From Heliopora coerulea (taxonomy: Eukaryota; Cnidaria; Anthozoa; Scleralcyonacea; Helioporidae), in assembly GCA_030142905.1 (NCBI GenBank), contig JASJOG010000177.1, positions 496,001-560,000 of the forward strand: a DNA stretch of 64,000 bases, in the 5' to 3' direction. The translations under genes and the position numbers were made by a program. Below the pieces are notes generated by a model. That model ran no database searches, was not told the DNA's origin, and saw only the letters and a program-made list of their open reading frames with translations. This document shows positions 1 through 9,592 of this stretch, in pieces. Position 1 is the first letter of the stretch. Each line of letters opens with the position of its first letter.

Positions 1-2187
1 CACAAACAGTTCCCTGCTGACAAATGAATCGTTCAGGAAGACCCATAGCATGACCAAGGACTGGAATTTCATTCTTCCTGAAACGAAAGTTCGCAACACA
101 TTTATCTTCGTCCATATCCTCTCAACAGAATCTGGAATAGTCTTGATATGGGAGTTCTGGTTTTTTCGAACGGCAGGCATCGTACAACAACACAAACTCA
201 TCATCATCAATAAGAGAGGAGTCTTAGGCAACGAGTAAAGCATCTCTCGCTTTTTGAAACGAGCACATTTCGCTGATACAGTGACACTGATACAGTCGCG
301 TTGTAGAAATCGACACAAATCTTAACGATTTTTTAACACGCAACGCAGACGCGGCTCTCCCAAGTCTTTCCTCGCATTTCATCGCGTTGTAGCTGAGCGC
401 GTCGTCAAATCTTAAGGTCCCTAAAACTACGCACGTGCTAACAAATGTCAATTAATCAATTGTCAATAATAATGTTCCCAATAATGATAATAATGCCAAA
501 TGTTCATTCTAAATTAACCATTAACTAATGTGCTAAAATAATAACAGTTTCTGACACTTTTATTAGGACAAAACATCAAAGACATTTCATTAGTATGAGT
601 TTTGATTAAACGTGTACTAACGAAAATCCATGCAAAGCAATTCGTCATGCCAACCCGTTGTTTAAATCTGTTGAGAATTGCCAACGAAGGTTAGAGTGTA
701 ACTTCAATTTCGGTTAACATAAACACTGAAAATCTAGCACTTTCTACCTCCGGAAGATTTTAACAAAAACAAGAACATGAACACAGCTACCTGCATAGAT
801 GTCAGCTTGAAGGACAAACAAACAAAGTCAACTGAACATGTCGAAATCACTCTCATAGACCTGCTAAAATATGGACAGACAATCAGGTACACATGAAATA
901 AAATTCTCGATTTTGTGTTACGTGTGACCAGTTAAACAGTGAATAGTTGCGAAAAACAACCAGCATCGATCAAAAATAGTTTCAAGGATTGCTCGAGTGA
1001 TTAAACGCGGCGGAACAAAAGAAACACCCCATGACAACATTAAACAATCACAGGAACTTTGCCTGTCGCAAAGTTTTATAACAATGCACTTTTCAAAACG
1101 TTTACCAAGAAATTCTGACATGACTTAAACCCCGAGAAAAGAATCGAAAGTAATGAGGAATCTGCGTTATTTTTGACAGAGAAATTTCCACTAAGTTCAA
1201 ACTCAACATCTTTCTAAGAAAGTGTAAGAATATATCCTTCAACAGAATTTCAGGAAAGAAAACTGAGGACAGAAGGACAGGAATTTTTCAACAAGCATCG
1301 ACTCTTCATTCAACGAAACAGTCCTCTAAACATAAATGCTTGCTAAAGCCTAAGAACACAATTTTGGCCAATCTGTACAGCACGTTTACAGAACATTTCG
1401 AAAGAAACCTAAACGTTTTATACGATTTATTCTGACAACATCAATATCTGATTGACATCAACATTAGAACTTATTTTACCATGGACTAAGGCCTTGACAT
1501 CAATTCTTAGAACAAGGTTGGTATGTTGCCTGGGCAGGAATACACAATTGACTTCTTTAGGGTTTTCTTAAAGAGAACCTTTTTTTTTACTCCATACAGT
1601 ATACCAATGGGAGAAAAGAAATCGTAACCCCTATTATCTATCTTTCTCCGAGAAGGATATATAAATACCGTTATTAGACTGCATTTTTTCCATGTGCATA
1701 AATGTCCATTTAGGTGAGAAAACGTTCAAAGGTAGTGGCCTGCCAAAAAACCGCTCGAAATCTGCTCGAAATGTCAATGCCTTGTTCTTTTGTTTGTTTT
1801 GCAGAGCGTCTTTATTTCTAAGCTGTTTTAGAACTGCCTACGCCACATTCCATATTTGTCCGTTTTAAGCTCGGTCGGTTTTACCTAAACAGACTTTGGT
1901 AAGAGCAAGCCCAGGTGGGGTAAAAATTCTGAACATGTCGGCCAATGCGTTCCCACCTAGCGACCAAATTCATCATCTCTGGACAACATTCAATTCAAAA
2001 CATTAGACTATACAGAACAGAAAGTGACACTGCCTTCTTGATGTGATCTAGCATCAGCCAACTAATTAGCAAGTCACCAAAGAAAGGAAAATTATCAAAA
2101 GAAAAGTGTTTATTTTAATGATCAATTCAGCTTTAGTGATGTTCTTCAGCACCGCATGCTGTATCGTAGCTCCTCGTACAAGGACAC
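1..2187. other. Unassigned flank, 3' of the T-box gene
   Basis: AT-rich sequence with only short chance reading frames. No splice-bounded exon, transposon terminus or RNA gene was recognised. It lies downstream of the minus-strand T-box gene, so a further 3' coding exon or its 3' UTR may be hidden here. Confidence 0.4.
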
Positions 2188-4896
2188 CTGAATGGCATGA
2201 TTGGTGAATTTTCGTGCATCAAAAACGCCGCTATAACAGTTTCGGCGAGTCCGGACATTTGGTGTTTCTTGGACAGCGCAAGCTGACTCGGTACCGTATT
2301 GAAAGTTACCGGAAACACTTGCTTCGTTTTCGGAACCTTTTGAGGAGGAACTTCGTGTGTTTACGTCAACAGATACCTCAACACATACTTGTAAAAAAAA
2401 CTATCTAAACTAATTGATAAATTAAAGCGCTGGGATACGAAGAAACCCCTCCAAGTAATTATCATCAAGATCTACTTCCCAGTATTTTACTGCCATGACG
2501 GGGAAATGAAATCCGAATGTGTTTAAAACTTACATGACGAACATGACGATTGGGCTTCAGGCAGCTGCTCTGTGGTGTCTTTATGTTCTTGTCTGCGGTG
2601 AAGAGAAAAGGAAAGGAAACATTAAGAATTTAATCAATTTTACTCTTTTTGTTAACACAAACGGTAGAGGTGACGAAGATAAAAGGCAGAAAAGGGTCGA
2701 AGTATTAATTTGATTTAATTACAAGTACCTCTCTTTAGCGTTCAAATAGGCCTTTGCAAATGGATTAAATTTTATTTTTAAGGATGTTATCTAAAGAGAA
2801 AGAAGGGTTTGTCTTGACAGGGGTTACGAAAGTGTTGGCGAATCAGAATTCGAAGAACTGCTCAAATGTAATAGTTCGGGGGAAGCGATTAAAGTGAAAT
2901 CAAGTCGTTAGGTTTTACAAACCTCTTCATTCTGATACGCGGTCACAGCCACGAACTGGGTTTCCGGAAATGAATGCGTCGTGACAGTTTTTCGTTCGAT
3001 GGAAGAGCCTATCCGAAGGATAACAAGCCGAGGTTCATACTTATGGAGAGAGTTTAACACGATCTATAAAATCACAAGAAAAACAATCATTTAACATCTA
3101 GTCATAATGACAGCTCACCGACAAGAGGCTATCAGCATTTACGTAGCGCTAAAATTTGCTGCTCCAGAAACCGAAAACCTTTTCGTAAAAGCAGCCGAGA
3201 AGAGGATAAAAAAAGTTATTGTAAAGAACCTTACCAAGTTCTGGTTATTTGCCGTGTTTTCTCGTCTTGTTTAGTTAGAAGAGCTATTTCGAGATGTAAA
3301 CAAATTTTGTTTGACAAACACGTGCTGTCATCTTAATCGATTTGTTGTAATCGAAGAGATTAAGGTCAGCCGCCCGGAAATTGCTAACTATTAACGGTGA
3401 AGGAGGAACATAGCAGGAAACGACAGCTAAACACTCCTAAATTCTCTCAGTGGGATTTATAATTATCAAGAAGTAACCAGGTGTTGAAGTAAGCTGGAGA
3501 GAAGGACGCCAAAGGGTCGGTCTTCTCTTTCGAAAGTTCTTAATGAATAGTCATAATAATAATAAGTACCTGTCCGCTAGTGTTCTGCTTGTTAGTAAGT
3601 TTTATTTTGGAGAACGAAATGGGCTGTCGCATCCAATGCGCTCCGAAGTTCGGTGAGTCTGGATGGATATAAACACAACTGGAAGTCGATGATTCGGCCT
3701 TGCCACCCGGGGTCCAATCACCGTTCACGTATTTCCAGCGAGTTTCCCCGACCGCAACAAAGTCGAACAGAAATGAGTACATAGAATGAGGGTCAAGTCC
3801 ACTCACGGCAACTTTTATCACAGGGAACATCCTCCTACAAACGCAACAGAAAATAGTGAGAATTTAGCCGGATGAAGTTAAGTTTTGATCGTTGCAGTAG
3901 GGTCCATTATTAGTTGGAAATTTGTTTGTTCGGTGGCAAAACTCACAGTGAAAAAGATACTTCCAGAAGGTATACAGAACAGGTTGGATTGACTTAACAG
4001 TTAAGGTTTGAACAGACCTGCCAATTTTTCGTGACGATCATCTCGTTGACCAGGGAGTGAAACGTTCGCCAAAGTTCTGCTTCTTGGAGAACGATGTCCA
4101 CTTTAACGTTGTCGTAGGATGAATATTAATGCCCAGCTCAAAATTCGAATGTGAATAGCCATAACAGGATAAAACACGATAAATAACAAAACATGTTAGT
4201 TTAGACAAGCTTTACTGACGTTTCGTTGCTAACGCGCAACATTTTCAAAGTAACATAGATGATGGATAAGGTAAGGTTATAAATACGATATTTACAAGGT
4301 GTGAAAATTAATTAGCCAATGAGAGGAGAAAAGGTGTAAGAAAAGTAGAAGAGGAAGAGCGGAAGGAGAGAAGACTAATTAAAATAAGGCAAGCGGAACA
4401 GACCTGATGTCCTTAATGAAAACATCAGGTCTGTTCCGCTTGCCTTATTTTAATTAGTCTTCTCTCCTTCCGCTCTTCCTCTTCTACTTTTCTCACACCT
4501 TTTCTCCTCTCATTGGCTAATTAATTTCCACACCTTGTAAATATCGTATTTATAACCTTACCTTATCCATCATCTATGTTACTTTGAAAATGTTGCGCGT
4601 TAGCAACGAAACGTCAGTAAAGCTTGTCTAAACTAACATGTTTTGTTATTTATCGTGTTTTATCCTGTTATGGCTATTCACATTCGAATTTTGAGCTGGG
4701 CATTAATATTCATCCTACGACTACGATTCCCGCCTGGTAAATCCTTGGTCAACACTTTAACGTTATCCGAGTTCGCTCTCTGAGGTGAAACGCATCTCAA
4801 ATCTTTGGCATTCGTAGCCGAGTGTTTCTCATTAGCATGGCTAGATTCATCTACGGCGTCCAGAATGTGACTAACGGTAAAACACGAAGACTTCAT
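2188..4896 (-). CDS. T: Brachyury-class T-box transcription factor, interrupted in exon 1
   Basis: Nuclear DNA-binding developmental regulator. Exons read on the minus strand: 4753-4896, then a foldback insertion, then 4018-4098; 3570-3834; 2923-3063; 2729-2790; 2534-2592; possibly 2188-2387. The start ATG at 4896 opens with [10 protein letters not shown], typical of Brachyury N-termini. The T-box follows in order: [88 protein letters not shown], then [14 protein letters not shown]. Family knowledge makes this the Brachyury class rather than Tbx2/3 or Tbx1. Oddities: element 4111-4752 splits the first coding exon, and the 4018/3834 exon junction is one base out of phase (an extra T in AAAAATTGG would explain it). 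The last exon (2188-2387, Ser-rich) and the true C-terminus are uncertain. The locus is either a disrupted paralogue or allele, or partly mis-assembled. Confidence 0.85.
4111..4752. mobile_element. Foldback element (Penelope-type, family B) inside the T-box exon
   Basis: Two inverted arms meet near 4416 (4111-4415 and 4417-4721). A 31-bp asymmetric tail (4722-4752) containing CCCGCCTGGTA follows. The 12-bp direct repeat CACTTTAACGTT at 4099-4110 and 4753-4764 is an exact target duplication. Each arm carries a decayed hammerhead-like core: a GTTGC/GCAAC stem followed by GAAACGTC, near 4205-4260 (minus) and 4577-4622 (plus). No protein is coded. It is assigned to Penelope-like elements by shared architecture with the unit at 6261-9580. 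Confidence 0.75.
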
Positions 4897-6248
4897 GTCT
4901 TCTCTTTTACCTCAGCCCACTTAAGTTTACAAGAAGTTAGTGTGTGTCTGTGAACTCGGTTGTCAATCGCTCCAGCGGTTCGTAGCAACTACAACAAGTG
5001 GCTCTGGCCCGCGAGCATTTACATACTTGTGTGCAGTTGGTATTTAATTGATACTGGATGAATAGAACACCTCGATCGCTGATTGTTCCAAAACTAATTA
5101 ACTAAGAGAGTGCAAGGACACGTAAGGCGTTCAGACCCTAAACTGTCCAGCCGGTAGCATTAAGGGTAATTGCCTGTGATTGGCCGGCGCTGCGCACCGT
5201 AATTAAGCCGCGGTGATGTCCGTAGCCACCAAGGCACACCGAACGTCGCAAAGGAGGGTCTCATTGCTTAAAGATATGGAACCGCACACTATCTCACAGC
5301 AAGAAAAACGCTATAAGGGATCCATAAAGCAAACCAAGTGCTCCACAAGATCACTTTCTATTTTAAATTTCAAATTGTTCTCGGAGGTGATACAAATTGG
5401 AGGACAGCGGATAATGAGAGTTTAGCTAGGCTGGTCACCTGTAAGAAGCTTTGCTGCCGTTTGGCGACTCTTTTTTCAACCGCACCTATGTTTTCGGTGA
5501 AGTGTCGAGCCGAATGAACAACCGTTTTTGTCCAAATGGTATTTCATGGTTGTATCAAGTGTTTGAGGGTAGGTTATTTTTGGGATTAGCACGTCGTAAG
5601 TTAAGCTCAGCGGTACACAGAAAAAGCTCTTCTAGCGGAGAAAATGACCGAAAAACTTGACGAACGGATTAACGCTCTTCTTAGTGAACCTGTGCCAGAC
5701 AAAAAGGTCAAGACCTTTAGTAAATGTTCTAAACATCCCGTGAAAACAGTTCTAATTTTCACCTCTAGTATCATCAAACGTGATTCAATTGATGCCCATA
5801 AATAAGCCATGCACCAAGTTTACACTTGGACGCTACATGAATCATTATATACACCTCTCCCCACGATCTTTCGTCCAACCTTTCTAGGCGCTACACCGCC
5901 AATTGTTTAGAGCGGCCTACGCAGGATAAATCCTATTCAACCCCAACCATTTGAAAGATATTGTTTTCAGTTCGAGTATTTAAGCAACTATTGACATTCA
6001 CTTGGGAAACAATGGCGAGATTCTGATCATTATACGTACACGGCGCAACATCACAGGTCTCCAGAGCGTTATAAAAAATGATACCCACTGACAAAAAGGT
6101 GCAAAAAATACCGTCTGTGGCTCCTAATTTGCCAAGTAAACGTAAGCTCTGAAATTGAAATAAGAAAGAAATTGCGCGGTGTGTTTTGTGGCCATTATTC
6201 ACAGGTAGGAAGTCAAAATTAGACAGACACTCGAAAATTAGGCCTAAC
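4897..6248. other. Region upstream of the T-box gene
   Basis: Likely holds the T-box promoter and 5' UTR. An inverted CCAAT (GATTGG) lies at about 5176 in a locally GC-richer patch. A 53-codon plus-strand reading frame at 5644-5805 (starting MTEKLDERINALL) looks codon-like but matches nothing I recognise. The minus-strand frame at 5933-6250 is also unrecognised. Confidence 0.35.
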
Positions 6249-6342
6249 AAGCGTTAAGTTTAAAATAAAACATATTCCGAAGAATAAAGTCATCTTGAGA
6301 ACTCAAGATATGAGTCAATGCAAGATAAAACTATTGTTGAAA

Positions 6343-6383
6343 CTGTGATATTTCGACTTTATTCCAAAGTCATCTTCAGACAG
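6343..6383 (-). ncRNA. Hammerhead-ribozyme-like motif, left arm
   Basis: Exact reverse complement of the right-arm motif, downstream of the minus-strand RT frame. Core, both helices, the inserted U and the predicted cleavage C are identical. Confidence 0.65.
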
Positions 6384-6593
6384 AATGATAATTACAAAAA
6401 CATGCCAGAGTCTATATACAGGAGGTGTGATGACATCATCGAGACAGAATTAGGAAACACTACCGGTAATCCCTAATTTACATGCTGAGCTGTTGAGATG
6501 CTAAGTGCTAATTAGAAGTTCTCACCACCATTAATAAAGCGGTTGAGCGTGAATAGAACAATTGGGCTAACTGATAACAAGTGTGCATAATAT

Positions 6594-7838
6594 CTAATTA
6601 AAAAGGTTGAGTTCTTTGCTAGCTTTGAGCCCAGAATTAAGCTCAGGTTTATTAAACTTAATGTGGAGTGCTTCAATTATTAGAAGTTTATTGGTGTTAG
6701 TGGACTTACTCGTATAAAGAATTTTATAGTTATTAAAGATTAAATTTTTAATGGAGGTAGATGTGTTAGAAGAAAAGGGAAGGTCATTTAGTCGGTCGTA
6801 CTGATCGTATAAGTCATTAATGAAGTGAGCGTGTTCACATTCGAGAAAGTGTTGGGCAACTGCACTGGTGTTATGTTGAGTAGAATGTTCGGAAAGGCGT
6901 TTGTGAAGACAACGGTCGGTTTTACCTATATATGTTTTGTTGCAGCCAGGACAAGTAATTTGATAGACGACATTATTGCGAGACATTTCCGGAATCTTAT
7001 CTTTGTTAGAAATAAAATAGGAGACTTTTTTCGTGTCATAAATAACGATAAATTTAACGGGTTGATTGAGATGACACCGAATTTTCGAAATGCATGATTT
7101 AATTAGATTTTCACTTTGTTTACCAAGGAAAGGAATACGTATCCAAATTTTGGGTAAATTATCATCATCGCAAGACCTATTCGTTTTAATTGTAGAAGCG
7201 TTGTATTTGCGTTTTAGTTTATTAATAAGAAAATATTTTACGCTGTTGGGATAACCATTCCACGACATACAAGATTTTATAAAACTGATTTGGTTGTTAA
7301 AAAGCTTTCTTGAACTACAAATTTTAAGAGCGCGGTTAAAAAGAGACTTTATCCATGCAGTTTTGCGTGAAAAAGGTTCAAAACTTGTGAAGTGCGTATA
7401 TTGACCAGTGTGAGTATCTTTACGATAAACGTCAGTGCCATCAGCCGAAATTTTAATGTCTAAAAAGTGGATATTACCATCGGGAAAAGTATCAACTGTA
7501 AATTTTAGGTTTTTATCAAATTTGTTAAATTTCGTTAACACCGAAGAGATGTTGGAAGGTTTAATCAAAAGCAGAGTATCGTCAACATATCGTTTATAAA
7601 ATTTTATGATACCGCTATTAATGAGATCTGAAACTATAATCCGCTCAAATTCAGTTAGTATGATGTTAGCCAAGACAGGTCCTAGTGACGATCCCATAGA
7701 TACACCGTCAATCTGTTCATATAACTGGTTGTTAAAAGAAAAGGTAGTTTTACTGCAGCAATCCAAAATCAGCTTTTTCAAAGTGCGTTTCGTTAAAGTG
7801 GTACTTAATAAATTTTCATTATAAATTCGGTCTAAGAT
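6594..7838 (-). CDS. Penelope-like RT/GIY-YIG polyprotein, left arm (5' truncated)
   Basis: Codes for the same residues as the plus-strand copy from LDRIYNENLL to the stop. The palm motif YVDD and the C-terminal nuclease motif CPGCNKTYIGKT are present. The open frame runs upstream to 7895, but its first residues come from the spacer and are not part of the enzyme. The N-terminal third of a full-length Penelope-like protein, including the first RT blocks, is missing. It cannot be autonomous as it stands, although the retained motifs look undamaged. The near-perfect match to the other arm implies recent formation or gene conversion. Confidence 0.85.
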   Translation of the reverse strand: MLDRIYNENLLSTTLTKRTLKKLILDCCSKTTFSFNNQLYEQIDGVSMGSSLGPVLANIILTEFERIIVSDLINSGIIKFYKRYVDDTLLLIKPSNISSVLTKFNKFDKNLKFTVDTFPDGNIHFLDIKISADGTDVYRKDTHTGQYTHFTSFEPFSRKTAWIKSLFNRALKICSSRKLFNNQISFIKSCMSWNGYPNSVKYFLINKLKRKYNASTIKTNRSCDDDNLPKIWIRIPFLGKQSENLIKSCISKIRCHLNQPVKFIVIYDTKKVSYFISNKDKIPEMSRNNVVYQITCPGCNKTYIGKTDRCLHKRLSEHSTQHNTSAVAQHFLECEHAHFINDLYDQYDRLNDLPFSSNTSTSIKNLIFNNYKILYTSKSTNTNKLLIIEALHIKFNKPELNSGLKASKELNLFN

Positions 7839-7848
7839 CGAATTTATA

Positions 7849-9213
7849 ATGAAAGGAAACAATGTCGACATCAAAGGAAACAATGTCGACATCAAACAAT
7901 TTCAAAGGAAACAAAACGATGTCGAATCACTATTTACTAATGTTCCACTATCTCGCACAGTTAATATTATCTTAGACCGAATTTATAATGAAAATTTATT
8001 AAGTACCACTTTAACGAAACGCACTTTGAAAAAGCTGATTTTGGATTGCTGCAGTAAAACTACCTTTTCTTTTAACAACCAGTTATATGAACAGATTGAC
8101 GGTGTATCTATGGGATCGTCACTAGGACCTGTCTTGGCTAACATCATACTAACTGAATTTGAGCGGATTATAGTTTCAGATCTCATTAATAGCGGTATCA
8201 TAAAATTTTATAAACGATATGTTGACGATACTCTGCTTTTGATTAAACCTTCCAACATCTCTTCGGTGTTAACGAAATTTAACAAATTTGATAAAAACCT
8301 AAAATTTACAGTTGATACTTTTCCCGATGGTAATATCCACTTTTTAGACATTAAAATTTCGGCTGATGGCACTGACGTTTATCGTAAAGATACTCACACT
8401 GGTCAATATACGCACTTCACAAGTTTTGAACCTTTTTCACGCAAAACTGCATGGATAAAGTCTCTTTTTAACCGCGCTCTTAAAATTTGTAGTTCAAGAA
8501 AGCTTTTTAACAACCAAATCAGTTTTATAAAATCTTGTATGTCGTGGAATGGTTATCCCAACAGCGTAAAATATTTTCTTATTAATAAACTAAAACGCAA
8601 ATACAACGCTTCTACAATTAAAACGAATAGGTCTTGCGATGATGATAATTTACCCAAAATTTGGATACGTATTCCTTTCCTTGGTAAACAAAGTGAAAAT
8701 CTAATTAAATCATGCATTTCGAAAATTCGGTGTCATCTCAATCAACCCGTTAAATTTATCGTTATTTATGACACGAAAAAAGTCTCCTATTTTATTTCTA
8801 ACAAAGATAAGATTCCGGAAATGTCTCGCAATAATGTCGTCTATCAAATTACTTGTCCTGGCTGCAACAAAACATATATAGGTAAAACCGACCGTTGTCT
8901 TCACAAACGCCTTTCCGAACATTCTACTCAACATAACACCAGTGCAGTTGCCCAACACTTTCTCGAATGTGAACACGCTCACTTCATTAATGACTTATAC
9001 GATCAGTACGACCGACTAAATGACCTTCCCTTTTCTTCTAACACATCTACCTCCATTAAAAATTTAATCTTTAATAACTATAAAATTCTTTATACGAGTA
9101 AGTCCACTAACACCAATAAACTTCTAATAATTGAAGCACTCCACATTAAGTTTAATAAACCTGAGCTTAATTCTGGGCTCAAAGCTAGCAAAGAACTCAA
9201 CCTTTTTAATTAG
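7849..9213 (+). CDS. Penelope-like RT/GIY-YIG polyprotein, right arm (5' truncated)
   Basis: 454 codons. Residues 1-22 come from a tandem repeat in the spacer; genuine RT sequence starts at DVESLFTNVPL (about residue 24). Motifs: QIDGVSMGSSLGPVLAN at 82-98 (RT fingers/palm), YVDD catalytic motif at 124-127, GNIHFLDIKI at about 161-170, and the GIY-YIG endonuclease from VYQITCPGC (331-339) through TYIGKT (342-347) to KRLSEH with Arg354. The CPGC cysteine pair is a linker feature known in Penelope-like families. The product would nick DNA and copy element RNA at the nick. About 50 N-terminal residues more than the left arm survive here. Confidence 0.9.
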   Translation: MKGNNVDIKGNNVDIKQFQRKQNDVESLFTNVPLSRTVNIILDRIYNENLLSTTLTKRTLKKLILDCCSKTTFSFNNQLYEQIDGVSMGSSLGPVLANIILTEFERIIVSDLINSGIIKFYKRYVDDTLLLIKPSNISSVLTKFNKFDKNLKFTVDTFPDGNIHFLDIKISADGTDVYRKDTHTGQYTHFTSFEPFSRKTAWIKSLFNRALKICSSRKLFNNQISFIKSCMSWNGYPNSVKYFLINKLKRKYNASTIKTNRSCDDDNLPKIWIRIPFLGKQSENLIKSCISKIRCHLNQPVKFIVIYDTKKVSYFISNKDKIPEMSRNNVVYQITCPGCNKTYIGKTDRCLHKRLSEHSTQHNTSAVAQHFLECEHAHFINDLYDQYDRLNDLPFSSNTSTSIKNLIFNNYKILYTSKSTNTNKLLIIEALHIKFNKPELNSGLKASKELNLFN

Positions 9214-9423
9214 ATATTATGCACACTTGTTATCAGTTAGCCCAATTGTTCTATTCACGCTCAACCGCTTTATTAATGGTGGTGAGAACTTCTAATTAGC
9301 ACTTAGCATCTCAACAGCTCAGCATGTAAATTAGGGATTACCGGTAGTGTTTCCTAATTCTGTCTCGATGATGTCATCACACCTCCTGTATATAGACTCT
9401 GGCATGTTTTTGTAATTATCATT

Positions 9424-9464
9424 CTGTCTGAAGATGACTTTGGAATAAAGTCGAAATATCACAG
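9424..9464 (+). ncRNA. Hammerhead-ribozyme-like motif, right arm
   Basis: Helix I CTGT/ACAG (9424-9427 with 9461-9464); core CTGAAGA 9428-9434 (fits CUGANGA); one extra T at 9435; helix II GACTTT/AAAGTC with loop GGAAT (9436-9452); GAAA at 9453-9456; then TATC with predicted cleavage after C9460. The palindromic ATAT would be a helix III formed only between two molecules. Minimal hammerheads with very short helix III are known from Penelope-like elements. Cleavage is inferred. Confidence 0.65.
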
Positions 9465-9592
9465 TTTCAACAATAGTTTTATCTTGCATTGACTCATATC
9501 TTGAGTTCTCAAGATGACTTTATTCTTCGGAATATGTTTTATTTTATACTTTTTGAAGTTGTCGGCTGGTCATGGTTTTTAAGCGTTAAGTT

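Larger units (their letters stand above)
6261..9580. mobile_element. Palindromic Penelope-like retroelement
   Basis: Two arms of about 1578 bp (6261-7838 and 7969-9546) are reverse complements around a 130-bp spacer; every checked pair sums to coordinate 15807. Each arm carries the C-terminal part of a Penelope-type reverse transcriptase fused to a GIY-YIG nuclease, read outward from the centre, and near its outer end a hammerhead-like sequence. A 34-bp one-sided tail (9547-9580, containing GTCGGCTGGTC) follows the right arm. The 12-bp direct repeat AAGCGTTAAGTT at 6249-6260 and 9581-9592 is an exact target duplication, so the palindrome appears to have inserted as one unit. Confidence 0.9.

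Noticed and set aside
4099..4764. The T-box insertion as a newly created intron
   Set aside because: Using GT/AG in the duplicated AACGTTAAAGTG loses one base and then meets a stop; no in-frame splice solution was found by eye.
5644..5805. 53-codon open frame starting MTEKLDERINALL
   Set aside because: Codon-like composition but no family, promoter or conservation evidence; left as a note in the regional entry.
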